Positions 18,287-27,355 are shown, counted from the first letter of the stretch. The stretch is 64,000 nucleotides of DNA from Paracoccus sp. IB05 (GCF_016405985.1 NZ_JAEFCF010000013.1:1-64000); one strand, 5' to 3'. A program made the numbers and translations. The notes: generated by a model from the sequence alone, not told the origin.

Positions 18287-18556
18287 ATGGCCGAGATGCA
18301 GAGCCGCAACAAATTCCTCGACGATATGAGCCAGCTCATGACCAATGCCATGGGCGTGGCCCAGGGCGCGCGGACCGAAGCCGAAACCGCGATGAAAAGC
18401 ATGGTCGACCGCTGGATGGCCGGGCGCGACTTCGTGACCCGCGAGGAATTCGACGCGGTGCGGCTGATGGCGCAAAAGGCGCGCGAGGAGAATGAGGCGC
18501 TCTCGGCCCGGATCGCAGCGCTTGAGGCGGTGACGGGCGGCGCAAAGGCGAAGTAG
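18287..18556 (+). CDS. Ubiquinone biosynthesis accessory factor UbiK-like (BMFP domain)
   Basis: An 89-residue helical protein. The N-terminal amphipathic segment (NKFLDDMSQLMTNAMGVAQG) precedes a C-terminal coiled coil (VTREEFDAVRLMAQKA, REENEALSARIAALEA). This is the BMFP/YqiC layout. In E. coli, UbiK helps the UbiJ-dependent hydroxylation complex at the membrane. The alphaproteobacterial role is inferred. A second ATG nine bases in (MQSRN) is an alternative start. The gene is divergent from lgt and ends in a shared terminator. Confidence 0.8.
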   Translation: MAEMQSRNKFLDDMSQLMTNAMGVAQGARTEAETAMKSMVDRWMAGRDFVTREEFDAVRLMAQKAREENEALSARIAALEAVTGGAKAK

Positions 18557-18602
18557 TCCGGGTTTCCCGTCAAACCTGTGATGCCCTTTAAGTATGGGAA
18601 AT

Positions 18603-18637
18603 AACCAAAGGCACCGGATCGCTCCGGTGCCTTGGTT
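18603..18637. terminator. Bidirectional terminator
   Basis: A long hairpin, AACCAAAGGCACCGGA pairing with TCCGGTGCCTTGGTT around a four-base loop (one bulged base), lies between two convergent genes. Confidence 0.8.
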
Positions 18638-18654
18638 ATTTCAGGCAGGCCGCG

Positions 18655-19116
18655 TCAGGGGCGGATCTGATCCATCAGCGCGCGCCAGTCCAGATAGGCT
18701 TTTTCCTGATCGGGCAGCGGTGTCAGATCGCCACCAGCCTCAATGAGCGTCGCAATCGTGCGCGCTTTCAGCTCTGGCTCTTCGCTGCAGGCGAGCGTGC
18801 TGTTGTCCAGGAGATCAAAGGCCGGCGTCTCGTATTTCGCGATGATCCCGTCGGTATCAAGCTTCAGCTCGCCATAGGCCAAAAGGTCAAAGCCGTCGGT
18901 CAGCAGTGAATGTTCCTCATCCGAAAGGCTCGCCTCCGGGCAGTTCTGGCTGAGGACGAGGGTGTTTTGCATATCCGAAAGCAGCCGGTCAGCCGCGACC
19001 GGATCCTGCGCGATCCCCGACATATCGGGCAGCGTGATATAGACTTTGCCATCGGCGAGCGCCGCGGTAGCGCCAAGGCCGAGCGTGACAGCGGCGGTCA
19101 GGAAGATGCGTTTCAT
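18655..19116 (-). CDS. Putative periplasmic protein of unknown function
   Basis: A 153-residue protein with a clear signal peptide (MKRIFLTAAVTLGLG, then ATAALADGK), so it should be exported. The mature part is acidic, with one pair of cysteines (NCPEA and LACSEE) that could form a disulfide, and ends DWRALMDQIRP. I recognise no domain. The ATG at 19116 was chosen over an in-frame start 35 codons upstream because the signal peptide begins there and GAGG lies about 11 bases before it. It is convergent with the UbiK-like gene. Confidence 0.7.
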   Translation of the reverse strand: MKRIFLTAAVTLGLGATAALADGKVYITLPDMSGIAQDPVAADRLLSDMQNTLVLSQNCPEASLSDEEHSLLTDGFDLLAYGELKLDTDGIIAKYETPAFDLLDNSTLACSEEPELKARTIATLIEAGGDLTPLPDQEKAYLDWRALMDQIRP

Positions 19117-19329
19117 CTGAGTAACCTCACAGAGTTGCCAGCCGACTATTGCGCCGCGCGGGGCGCTGCGAACAGGCCGGGTTTCCTGACCCGCCGGCTT
19201 TCCCCGCCGGTCTGTCTTCACAACTCTGCGATCTCTGCACAGATCCGGTGCGGGAATCGCTGTTTTCGCAAGGCCGGGGCACCTCTATCTGTGAGGGGAA
19301 ACATTTTTGTGAGAAGGGAGAGCGATCTC

Positions 19330-19815
19330 ATGACGACCCCGATCCATCCCGCGACCCGCGTGGGCCATGTGCATCTCAAGGTCTCGGATCTTGACCGTGC
19401 GATTGGCTTTTACTCCGGCGTGCTGGGCTTTGAAGTCACCCAACGGTACGGCGCCCAGGCGGCATTTTTGTCGGCAGGCGGCTATCACCACCATATCGGG
19501 CTGAACACCTGGGAATCGCTTGGCGGCACGCGCCCGGCCCCGGGGACGGTGGGGCTGTACCATTCGGCCTTTCTCTATCCCGACCGCAAGGCGCTGGCCA
19601 ATGCGCTTAAACGCCTGGCCGAGGCGGGCTATCCGCTGACCGGCGCCTCGGATCATGGGGTGAGCGAGGCGCTTTACCTTGATGACCCCGATGGCAATGG
19701 CGTCGAGCTTTACTGGGACCGCCCCGAAGCCGACTGGCCGCGTGATGAGAAGGGCGGGCTGATGATGGTCACCCGCCGCCTTGATCTCGGGAAACTGCTG
19801 GCGGAAGCTGACTGA
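19330..19815 (+). CDS. VOC-family (glyoxalase / extradiol-dioxygenase fold) protein
   Basis: A 161-residue metal-binding VOC protein. It begins HPATRVGHVHLKVSDLDRAI with GFYSGVLGFEV, continues YHHHIGLNTW and LYHSAFLYPD, and ends LDDPDGNGVELYWDRP. The His in VGHVHLKV and the Glu in GVELYWD are the expected metal ligands. The overall pattern is like the first half of CatE-type catechol dioxygenases, but the protein is a single unit, so the substrate is open. GGGAGAG lies upstream of the ATG. It is a single gene, convergent with the TIGR02186 gene three bases away. Confidence 0.85.
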   Translation: MTTPIHPATRVGHVHLKVSDLDRAIGFYSGVLGFEVTQRYGAQAAFLSAGGYHHHIGLNTWESLGGTRPAPGTVGLYHSAFLYPDRKALANALKRLAEAGYPLTGASDHGVSEALYLDDPDGNGVELYWDRPEADWPRDEKGGLMMVTRRLDLGKLLAEAD

Positions 19816-19818
19816 GCC

Positions 19819-20670
19819 CTAGCGCCGGATCAGCCGGGTCGCGGCCGAGGCGGCCCAGCCGGCAAAGGCGGCAATCGCCAGCGACAACAGGCCGTAAAGC
19901 AAGGGCTGCTCGCGCGAGAGGTTGAAGACCATGCGCTCCAGCCCTTCTTTGCGCACCCGGATCCAGCGCTCGTGGTTTGCAATGACCTTGCCGTCGCGCA
20001 AGAGGAACATCCGCACCCGGTAGACGCCTTCGGTCAGGTTCGAGGGCAAAGTGAGATCGGCGCGAAACAGCGTCTGTTCTGACAGCTGGACACGGTTTTC
20101 CAGCATCCGGTAGCGCCCCTCATTGGTGCGCACCCGGATCATCGAGCGGATGAACTCACCCTCGGCCAGCAGGATCGGGAAAAGCGGCATCGTATCCGGG
20201 TCGCCGCCCCGGGCGACCCAGGCTTCGGTCGCGGCATCCGCAGCTTCAAGATGCACCAGCTGGTCGATGGAAATCGCATGTTTGCGATTCTCCTCGGCGC
20301 TCAGGATCTCGTCGAGCTTGCCGGTGGTGGCCACGGCGTAGAAGCTGGGCGCGCTGGAGATATTGACGGAGTCGCGATTGATCCAGATTCCGGCGGTGCG
20401 TTCCTTGCGCCTGACGGTGACCGGGCCGGAGGGGCCCTCGGCGGTCACGATCACATCAAGCCGCCCCTGCGGCGCCGGCGCGTCGCGCCGGACGGCGCCA
20501 TAGACGAGGATCTCGTCGCCATCGAAATTCGCGGTGATCGAGACGCGGTTCTGGCTCAGGCCAGAAACGATTGTCTCGGCCGGGGTGTCTGGGACGCCAT
20601 CCTGTGCGGCGTCCTGCGCCATAGCGGGACCTGCGAGGATCAGCATGGCGATCAGGGCAAGCCGCCTCAT
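19819..20670 (-). CDS. TIGR02186 family membrane-anchored protein
   Basis: The 283-residue protein has an N-terminal signal peptide (ALIAMLILAGPAMAQD), an extracytoplasmic beta-rich domain (SQNRVSITANFDGDEILVYG, RTAGIWINRDSVNISSAPSF) and one C-terminal membrane helix (LLYGLLSLAIAAFAGWAA). This layout and the neighbouring exporter define TIGR02186, known only from genome context in alphaproteobacteria. Its start overlaps the exporter stop by four bases, so the two are translationally coupled. I infer that it assists the TSUP exporter on the periplasmic side. Confidence 0.85.
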   Translation of the reverse strand: MRRLALIAMLILAGPAMAQDAAQDGVPDTPAETIVSGLSQNRVSITANFDGDEILVYGAVRRDAPAPQGRLDVIVTAEGPSGPVTVRRKERTAGIWINRDSVNISSAPSFYAVATTGKLDEILSAEENRKHAISIDQLVHLEAADAATEAWVARGGDPDTMPLFPILLAEGEFIRSMIRVRTNEGRYRMLENRVQLSEQTLFRADLTLPSNLTEGVYRVRMFLLRDGKVIANHERWIRVRKEGLERMVFNLSREQPLLYGLLSLAIAAFAGWAASAATRLIRR

Positions 20671-21587
20671 GGCAGCACCCCGGGCATCACCGAATAAAGC
20701 TCGACCGGGCGCAGCAGCAGATCAACCGCAATCCTGAGCGCCACCGCGACGACGAGCAGCGACAAAAGGACGCGCAGCTGTTCGGCCTTGAGATAGACGC
20801 CCACCCGGCTGCCGATCTGCGCCCCGATCACGCCGCCGAAGATCAGCACCAGCGCCAGCATCATATCGACGGTCTGCGAGGTGACCGAATGCATGATGGT
20901 GGTAAAGGCCGAGACGAAGATGATCTGGAAAAGCGAGGTGCCGATCACGACCTTGGTGGGCATGCCCAGCAGGTAGATCATCGCCGGCACCAGGATGAAG
21001 CCGCCGCCCACCCCCATGATCGCGGCCAGAAAGCCGGTGAAAGCGCCGATCGCCATCGGCGGGATCACCGAAATATAAAGCCCCGAGGCGCGGAATTTCA
21101 TCTTGAACGGCAGGCCATGCGCCCAGGAATGGGTATGGGCGCGGCGGATCTGTACCTTGCCGCCCCGCGTCCGCAAAAGCGCGCGCAGGCTTTCCTGCAA
21201 CATCGTCGCGCCGATAAAGCCCAGGAAAACGACATAAGAGATCTGCACGAACAGATCGACCTGGCCCAGTGATTGCATCAGCGCAAAGACCCAGATCCCG
21301 ATGGCAGAGCCGATGAAACCGCCCGCAAGCAGCACGGCTCCCATGCGGAAATCGACCGCCTTGCGCTTCATCTGCGCCAGCACACCCGAGACCGAAGAGG
21401 CCACCACCTGGTTTGCGCCGGTCGCCACCGCCACAGCGGGCGGCACGCCGATGAAGAACAACAGGGGGGTGATCAGAAAGCCGCCGCCAACCCCGAACAT
21501 TCCCGAAAGAAAGCCCACGATGCCGCCGATCCCGAAGAGCAGGAAAATATTGACCGAGACCTCGGCGATGGGGAGGTAGAGCTGCAT
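20667..21587 (-). CDS. Sulfite exporter TauE/SafE (TSUP) family permease
   Basis: A 306-residue inner-membrane protein with about eight helices in two repeated halves. Each half starts with the TSUP glycine motif: GIVGFLSGMFGVGGGFLITP, and later GFLAAIMGVGGGFILVPAM. Family members export sulfite, sulfoacetate or other sulfur-containing organic anions. The substrate here is not defined. It is the upstream partner of the TIGR02186 gene and overlaps it by four bases. Assimilatory sulfate activation genes 10 kb away are not evidence of direct linkage. Confidence 0.88.
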   Translation of the reverse strand: MQLYLPIAEVSVNIFLLFGIGGIVGFLSGMFGVGGGFLITPLLFFIGVPPAVAVATGANQVVASSVSGVLAQMKRKAVDFRMGAVLLAGGFIGSAIGIWVFALMQSLGQVDLFVQISYVVFLGFIGATMLQESLRALLRTRGGKVQIRRAHTHSWAHGLPFKMKFRASGLYISVIPPMAIGAFTGFLAAIMGVGGGFILVPAMIYLLGMPTKVVIGTSLFQIIFVSAFTTIMHSVTSQTVDMMLALVLIFGGVIGAQIGSRVGVYLKAEQLRVLLSLLVVAVALRIAVDLLLRPVELYSVMPGVLP

Positions 21588-21672
21588 TGCAAAAGGGGCC
21601 AGGCCGGATCAGCAGGGGAAGTCCTGGCTCAGGTTTGCCCGGCTGCGCCCGGAAGTCAAACCGGCTTTCGCT

Positions 21673-22467
21673 TCACGCGAGATCACGAAGGTATCGGCGC
21701 AGGATCCGTTCCAGTTTTGCCGCACCATGGGGCGCCATGGCTTTGGTGTGATCATGGCTGATCGCCTCGTCCGAGAGGCCTGCGGCCATATTGGTGATGG
21801 TTGAGATTGCCGCAACCTCGAGGCCGAAAAACCGCGCGAGGATCACCTCGGGCACGGTGGACATGCCGACCGCATCGCCGCCGAGCAGTTTGAGCATGCG
21901 AATCTCGGCCGGGGTCTCGAAAGAGGGGCCGGAATACCAGCAATAGACCCCTTCCTTAAGCGGGATCGATTCGGCCTCGGCCGCCCGGGTGAGCGCCTGG
22001 CGCAGCCGGGGGGAATGGGCGTTTGTCATGGGGACGAAGCGGGCATCGGTCGGCTCGCCGATCAGCGGATTGCGGCCATTATAGTTGATGTGATCGGAAA
22101 GGAGCATCAGATCCCCGGGCGGAATGTCGGGGCGCAGGCTGCCGGCGGCATTCGTCACGATGAGATCGGTTGCGCCAAGATCGCGCAGGGTTTCGAGGGC
22201 TGCGCGCATCGCGGCGGCGTTGCCGTTCTCGTAGTAATGTTCGCGCGCGCCGAAGACCGCGACGCGGATGCCGTCCAGCGTGCCGATATGGAGATGCGGA
22301 TCATGGCCCGAGACGGTGACATGCGGGAAGCCGGGCAGATCGGCATAGGGGATTGCAGGGCCATCAACGGCCTTTGCCAGATGCCCGAGACCCGAGCCGA
22401 GGATCAGACCGAGGCGGATGGGGGCGGTGCCTGCGCGGGTGCGGATAATGTCGGTCGCTTTGGTCAT
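21673..22467 (-). CDS. Purine nucleoside phosphorylase (trimeric PNP family)
   Basis: Cleaves purine nucleosides with phosphate to free base and ribose-1-phosphate. The 264 residues show GLILGSGLG for phosphate binding, REHYYENG, TNAAGSLRPD, YSGPSFETPAEI, and GMSTVPEVILARFFGLEVA with the conserved Asn near ISTITNMAAGLS. This is the low-molecular-mass trimeric class. It lies 100 bases behind the nucleoside ABC permease genes on the same strand, so imported nucleosides are probably its substrates. Confidence 0.92.
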   Translation of the reverse strand: MTKATDIIRTRAGTAPIRLGLILGSGLGHLAKAVDGPAIPYADLPGFPHVTVSGHDPHLHIGTLDGIRVAVFGAREHYYENGNAAAMRAALETLRDLGATDLIVTNAAGSLRPDIPPGDLMLLSDHINYNGRNPLIGEPTDARFVPMTNAHSPRLRQALTRAAEAESIPLKEGVYCWYSGPSFETPAEIRMLKLLGGDAVGMSTVPEVILARFFGLEVAAISTITNMAAGLSDEAISHDHTKAMAPHGAAKLERILRRYLRDLA

Positions 22468-22496
22468 TGGGGTGTTCCGTGGTGGCCGGGAAAGCC

Positions 22497-22540
22497 GGGG
22501 GCGCTTCGCCCCCCGGACCCCCCGAGGATATTTCAGGACA
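22497..22540. repeat. GC-rich intergenic repeat, copy 1
   Basis: A hairpin, GGGGGCG-CTT-CGCCCCC, is followed by CCGGACCCCCCGAGGATATT. A related block, GGGTCCGGGGGGTCTTAACC on the minus strand, recurs near 26270-26300 in the same operon. Such blocks are frequent in Rhodobacteraceae intergenic DNA, as far as I recall. Their function is unknown. Confidence 0.55.
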
Positions 22541-22567
22541 GAAAATGAGATTGGCGCGTGCCGGAGG

Positions 22568-23572
22568 TCAGCGTTCTTTCACATAGGGCTCGCCCCCGGC
22601 GCGGGGCGGAGTGGCTTTGCCGATGAAGCCCGCGAGGACGAGGACGGTCAGGATATAGGGCAGGGCATCGAGGATCGGGCCCGGGACGCGGGTCTGGACG
22701 ATGGCCGTCACGATATCGGGGCGCAGCGCCAGGGCCTGGAAAAAGCCGAAGAGCAGGCAGGCCCAGAGCGCGGCAACCGGGCGCCATTTCGCGAAGATCA
22801 GGGCCGCAAGCGCGATATAGCCGCGTCCGGCAGTCATGTCGCGCCCGAACCCGGCCTGAAGCGCGGTGGACATGTAAGCGCCGGCAAGGCCGCAGAGGAT
22901 GCCGGTGATGATCAGCGCCGAATAACGCAGCCGGATGACCGAGACGCCCGCGGTATCGACGGCCGCCGGGTTCTCGCCCACCGCGCGCAGGCGGAGCCCG
23001 TAACGGGTGCGATACATGAGCCACCAGGTCAGCGGCACGATGGCGAAGGCGAGATAGACGAGACCGGCATGGCCCGAGAGGACCTCGGCGTAGAAGGGGC
23101 CGATGCCGGGCACATTGCGCAATGTATCGGTGAAGGGCAGCGTGACCGGGCTGAACCGCGCATCGCCGGCCAGTTGCGGTGTGCGCCCGCCCTGGCCGAA
23201 GATACTCTGCGCGGCCAGAGAAGTCAGCCCGGCGGCGATGAAGTTCAGCGCGAAACCCGAGATCAGCTGATTGCCCCGGAAGGTGATCGAGGCGACACCA
23301 TGCAGCATCGAGAAGGCCAGCGAGGCGAGGATACCGGCGAGCAGCCCCCAGATCACCGGCGCCAGGATCCCGAGCGCGCCCCGGTCCGGCATGGCGGCGA
23401 CCAGCGCCGCCACGGCGGCCGAGGTCATCGCGGCGGCCAGCATCTTGCCTTCGAGGCCGATGTCGAAAATCCCGGCGCGTTCGGACCAGAGCCCGGCAAG
23501 GCAGGCCAGGAGCAGCGGCGTTGAAAGCCGCACGGTCGAATCGAGAAGCTGGAGGACCGAGGCGTAATCCAT
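22568..23572 (-). CDS. Nucleoside ABC transporter permease (NupQ/YufQ-like)
   Basis: A 334-residue inner-membrane permease of the branched-chain/nucleoside class. The diagnostic loop LWSERAGIFDIGLEGKML lies near residue 30. It is followed by about eight helices and the conserved TRYGLRLRAVGENPAAVDTA stretch that contacts the ATPase. The protein ends GEPYVKER. It abuts the next permease gene (stop and start share bases at 23572). With the ATPase and the BmpA-type binding protein it forms a four-component importer for nucleosides. Confidence 0.9.
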   Translation of the reverse strand: MDYASVLQLLDSTVRLSTPLLLACLAGLWSERAGIFDIGLEGKMLAAAMTSAAVAALVAAMPDRGALGILAPVIWGLLAGILASLAFSMLHGVASITFRGNQLISGFALNFIAAGLTSLAAQSIFGQGGRTPQLAGDARFSPVTLPFTDTLRNVPGIGPFYAEVLSGHAGLVYLAFAIVPLTWWLMYRTRYGLRLRAVGENPAAVDTAGVSVIRLRYSALIITGILCGLAGAYMSTALQAGFGRDMTAGRGYIALAALIFAKWRPVAALWACLLFGFFQALALRPDIVTAIVQTRVPGPILDALPYILTVLVLAGFIGKATPPRAGGEPYVKER

Positions 23573-24678
23573 CAGGCAGCCTTTGCTTTGGACGGGCGGC
23601 GGGGCAGGCGGGCGAAGACACGTTCCAGCCCCATGCGGACCATCATATCCAGCGCTCCGGTGAAGAGGATCACGAGGCCCTGGATCACCACCCGCATCTC
23701 GATGGGAATGGCAGTCATAAAGCCAAGTTCGGATCCGCCCTGGAAGATGAAGCCGAAGAGGAACGCCGCCAGCACCACGCCAAGCGGATGGTTTCGCCCC
23801 ATCAGCGCCACGGCAATGCCGATGAACCCGGCGCCGGCGGCGGAATTGCCGAGGAGGCGGCCGGCGTCTCCCATCACATTGTTGACCGACATAAGGCCTG
23901 CAAGCGCGCCCGAGATCAGGAGCGCGGTCATCGTGGTCTTTACCGGGCCGATCCCGGCGTAACGCGCGGCGCCTTCGGATTTGCCCAAAGCGCGGATGCG
24001 ATACCCGGTGCGGCTGTGCCAGAGGAGGAGCCAGATCACCAGGGCCGCCGCAAGCGCGAGGAACAGCGTGACATTGGCCGGCACGCTGCGCGGGAAGAGA
24101 AGATCAAGCCCGGGGATCTGGTTAAATCGCGGCAGGGCAAGTTCAGCCGGGAAACGGGCACTGGACGGGTCTTGCGCGCCCATGGGTCGCAGCACATCGA
24201 CCAGCATGAACATCAGAAGGCTTGCCGCGATATAGTTGAACATGATCGTGGTGATCACGATATGGCTGCCGCGCTTCGCCTGGAGCCAGGCGGGAATCGC
24301 GATCCAGGCGGCGCCAAAGGCTGCCGCCGCGAGCGAGGCGCCGAACAGCGCCAGCGTCCAGTGCGGCCAGGGGATACAGAGGCAGGCCAGCGCCACCCCG
24401 AGCCCGCCAAGCTGCGCCTGGCCCTCGCCGCCGATATTGAAGAGACCGGCATGAAAGCCCACGGTAACGGCGAGGCCGGTGAAGATGAAGCTCGTGGTGT
24501 AAAACAGCGTATGGCCCCAGCCGGAGGCGGTCATCAATGCCCCCTGGACCATGGTGGTCAGCGCAAACCAGGGGCTCTCGCCGATTGAGAGGATCACCAG
24601 CGCAGTCACGAATGCCGCAAGTGTCAGCGAGATCAGCGGCACGAGGACCAGATCGGCCCATTTCGGCAAGGGCTGCAT
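23572..24678 (-). CDS. Nucleoside ABC transporter permease (NupP/YufP-like)
   Basis: A 368-residue inner-membrane permease. It starts with a signal-anchor-like helix (LVLVPLISLTLAAFVTALVI). It carries the loop HAGLFNIGGEGQAQLGGLGV and the ATPase-contact stretch SRTGYRIRALGKSEGAARYA with GI. The start codon shares a base with the ATPase stop at 24678 and the end abuts the second permease, so translation is coupled along the operon. Substrate assignment rests on the PNP and BmpA-type neighbours. Confidence 0.9.
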   Translation of the reverse strand: MQPLPKWADLVLVPLISLTLAAFVTALVILSIGESPWFALTTMVQGALMTASGWGHTLFYTTSFIFTGLAVTVGFHAGLFNIGGEGQAQLGGLGVALACLCIPWPHWTLALFGASLAAAAFGAAWIAIPAWLQAKRGSHIVITTIMFNYIAASLLMFMLVDVLRPMGAQDPSSARFPAELALPRFNQIPGLDLLFPRSVPANVTLFLALAAALVIWLLLWHSRTGYRIRALGKSEGAARYAGIGPVKTTMTALLISGALAGLMSVNNVMGDAGRLLGNSAAGAGFIGIAVALMGRNHPLGVVLAAFLFGFIFQGGSELGFMTAIPIEMRVVIQGLVILFTGALDMMVRMGLERVFARLPRRPSKAKAA

Positions 24679-26324
24679 CAGGGGGCCTCTGCCGTTGGTC
24701 CGGGCGGGGTCTGTTCTGGAATTCGGGCGGGGGCAATGCCGGCCATCAGGCAGCCGATATCGCCCTCGGATGTGGTTGCCGGGTCTCGCTCCCCCATGAT
24801 GCGGCCGTCGAACATGACGGCGATACGGTCGGAAAGGCTCATGATTTCATCAAGCTCGACCGAGACCAGCAGGATCGCCTTGCCCTGGTCGCGCAGCGCG
24901 ATGATCTGTTTATGGATGAATTCGATGGCACCGATATCGACGCCGCGCGTGGGCTGGCCGATCAGCAGGATATCGGGATCCTGTTCGAATTCGCGGGCAA
25001 TGACGAGCTTTTGCTGATTGCCGCCGGAAAAGCTTTTGGCGGCCAGGGTGTGGATCGGGGGGCGGATATCCCAGGTCTGCATCTTGCGGGCCGTGTCATC
25101 GCGGATCGCCTGATTGTCGGTGAGAAAACCGCGCGCCCAGGCCGGGTCGTCATCATAACCGAGGGCGGTATTCTCCCAGGCGGTGAAGTCGAGGATCAGC
25201 CCCGCATTCTGGCGGTCTTCGGGGACATGGCCGATCCCGGCCTGGCGCCGGCTTTTGCCATCTGCGCCGCGCCCGCTCAGGGGCAGGTCCCGGCCTTTCA
25301 GGGTGAGGCGGCCGGAAACCTTTTCGCCGGGACGGGTCATGCCGCCAAGAATTGACAGGAGTTCCGATTGACCGTTGCCGGCCACGCCCGCGATGCCGAG
25401 GATCTCGCCGGCGCGCAGCGTCAGGCTGACGGATTTCAGCCGCTCGACCCCGTGTTCATCCTGGAGCGTGAGGTTTTCGGCGCTGAGGAGGATCGGGCCG
25501 GGCCGGGCCGGCGCCTTGACGGTTTCCAGCAGCACCTTGCGCCCGACCATCAGCTCGGCGAGCCGGGCGGGGCTGGTCGTGGCGGTGCGGAGCGTGCCGA
25601 CAAGGCGGCCGCGCCGCATGACCGAGACAGTGTCGGTGGCCTCCATGATCTCGCGCAGCTTATGGGTGATCAGGAGGATGGTTTTGCCCTGGTCGCGCAA
25701 GCCTTTGAGGATGCGGAAGAGGTGATTGGCCTCTGGCGGGGTGAGGACGCCGGTGGGTTCGTCGAGGATCAGGATATCGGCGTTGCGCCAGAGGGCTTTC
25801 AGGATTTCGACCCGCTGCTGATGGCCGACCGAGAGGTCTTCGACCAGGGCGTCGGGATCGACCTCGAGCCCGTATTCGCGCGCAAGGGCGGTGAGGCTGT
25901 CGCGGGCACGCCGGAGCGAGCGGCCCAGAAGCGGGCCATCTTCGGCGCCGAGGATGACGTTTTCGAGCACGGTGAAATTCTGCACCAGCTTGAAATGCTG
26001 AAAGACCATACCGATGCCGGCGCGGATCGCACTCAGGCTGTCGGGAAGGGCAGTCGGGCGGCCATGGACCAGTATTTCGCCCTGATCGGCGCGGTAAAAG
26101 CCGTAAAGGATCGACATCAGCGTCGATTTGCCGGCGCCGTTTTCGCCGATGATGCCGTGGATCGTGCCTTTCGGGACGGAAAAGCTGACCTCGTCATTGG
26201 CGCGGACCGGGCCGAAGCTTTTCGAGATGCCACGCAGCTCGATGGCCGGGGGATCTGTGACAGAGGCCGGGGGGTTAAGACCCCCCGGACCCCCCGCGTG
26301 GCGCCCGCCTGCGTCGCCCGGCAT
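24678..26324 (-). CDS. Nucleoside ABC transporter ATP-binding protein, two ABC domains
   Basis: A 548-residue duplicated ATPase. The first domain has Walker A GENGAGKST, signature LSVGHQQRVEILKALW and Walker B ILILDEPTGVLTP. The second has a degenerate Walker A (GVAGNGQSELL), signature SFSGGNQQKLVIAREF and LLIGQPTRGVDIGA, as usual for the NupO/RbsA group. The N-terminal 20 or so residues are Gly/Pro-rich and come from a GC-rich repeat; no other ATG, GTG or TTG lies between the repeat and the ABC domain, so I keep the start at 26324. It is preceded by the binding protein with a 14-base gap. Confidence 0.88.
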   Translation of the reverse strand: MPGDAGGRHAGGPGGLNPPASVTDPPAIELRGISKSFGPVRANDEVSFSVPKGTIHGIIGENGAGKSTLMSILYGFYRADQGEILVHGRPTALPDSLSAIRAGIGMVFQHFKLVQNFTVLENVILGAEDGPLLGRSLRRARDSLTALAREYGLEVDPDALVEDLSVGHQQRVEILKALWRNADILILDEPTGVLTPPEANHLFRILKGLRDQGKTILLITHKLREIMEATDTVSVMRRGRLVGTLRTATTSPARLAELMVGRKVLLETVKAPARPGPILLSAENLTLQDEHGVERLKSVSLTLRAGEILGIAGVAGNGQSELLSILGGMTRPGEKVSGRLTLKGRDLPLSGRGADGKSRRQAGIGHVPEDRQNAGLILDFTAWENTALGYDDDPAWARGFLTDNQAIRDDTARKMQTWDIRPPIHTLAAKSFSGGNQQKLVIAREFEQDPDILLIGQPTRGVDIGAIEFIHKQIIALRDQGKAILLVSVELDEIMSLSDRIAVMFDGRIMGERDPATTSEGDIGCLMAGIAPARIPEQTPPGPTAEAP

Positions 26325-26338
26325 CTGCCCTGGCCTGT

Positions 26339-27355
26339 TCAGAACGGCGCCGCAGGGCAGGTATTGTCCGAGCGGTAGTCGTGGACTTTCAGCTCGCCCG
26401 CGATGATTGCCGCCGCTGCGGCATCGACGCTTGCCTTCATTTCAGGCGTGATCAGCGCGGCGTTGTTATCGTCCAGAGCATAGCCGACACCATCTTCCTT
26501 AAGCCCCAGAAGCTGCGGCGTCAGATCCAGCGCCTCGCCCTGTATGAACGAATTATAGACCGCCACATCGACGCGTTTGAGCATTGAGGTCAGCACCTTG
26601 CCGGGATGGAGGTGGTTCTGATTCGAATCGACGCCGACCGAAAGGATGCCCTCATCCGCTGCGGCCTGCAAAACCCCGAGCCCGGTCTGGCCTGCGGCGG
26701 CGAAGATAACATCGGCGCCCTGGGCTTTCAGGGCGCGGGCCTGTTCCGAGCCCTTGACCGGGTCATTCCAGGCATCCGGAGTATCGCCGGTCATCGAAGA
26801 GACGAATTTGATATCCGGGTTCACCGCCTTCGCCCCTTGCGCAAAGCCGCAGCCGAAGGCCCGGATCAGCGGGACATTCATGCCGCCGACAAAGCCTACC
26901 GTGCCGGTTTTCGAGGCCTGGGCCGCGAGCATTCCGGTCAGATAAGAGCCCTCTTCCTCGCGGAAATTGATCGAGAGCACATTCGGGTGCACCGCCGGAT
27001 CGACCCAGCCGTCGATGGTGACGAATTTCGTATCGGGGAAATCGGGGGCGACGCGGGCGATCGGGTCTGACATGCCGAACCCGGTTGTCACCACCGGATT
27101 GGCGCCATTCTCGGCCATGCGGCGCAGCGATTGTTCGCGCTGGGTCTCTTCGCGCATCTCGAATTCCTGGTAGGTGCCGCCGGTTTCGGCCTTCCAGCGC
27201 TCGGCGCCATTATAGGCGGCCTCGTTGAAGCTTTTGTCGAATTTGCCGCCAAGGTCGAAGATCAGGGCGGGTTCTGCCAGGGAGGCGCTGCCGGCTGCTC
27301 CGGTGACAAGCGCGAGCACTGCCGTTGCCTGGGCAAGACGGGTTGCAAGGGTCAT
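26339..27355 (-). CDS. BMP-family (PnrA/BmpA) nucleoside-binding protein
   Basis: The periplasmic substrate-binding component. The 338 residues begin with a signal peptide (MTLATRLAQATAVLALVTGA). The lipobox Cys typical of Gram-positive BMP proteins is absent, so it is soluble. Family stretches are ALIFDLGGKFDKSFNEAAYN, PDFPDTKFVTIDGWVD, NFREEEGSYLTGMLAAQASK and VGVDSNQNHLHPGKVLTSML. PnrA binds purine nucleosides, consistent with the PNP gene at the operon end. It is the first gene of the operon. Confidence 0.9.
   Translation of the reverse strand: MTLATRLAQATAVLALVTGAAGSASLAEPALIFDLGGKFDKSFNEAAYNGAERWKAETGGTYQEFEMREETQREQSLRRMAENGANPVVTTGFGMSDPIARVAPDFPDTKFVTIDGWVDPAVHPNVLSINFREEEGSYLTGMLAAQASKTGTVGFVGGMNVPLIRAFGCGFAQGAKAVNPDIKFVSSMTGDTPDAWNDPVKGSEQARALKAQGADVIFAAAGQTGLGVLQAAADEGILSVGVDSNQNHLHPGKVLTSMLKRVDVAVYNSFIQGEALDLTPQLLGLKEDGVGYALDDNNAALITPEMKASVDAAAAAIIAGELKVHDYRSDNTCPAAPF

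Noticed and set aside
22418-24588. Two long plus-strand frames opposite the nucleoside permease genes
   Set aside because: Residue make-up (Arg, Glu, His, Gln, Gly) is typical of antisense frames in GC-rich DNA. The true permease loops are on the other strand.
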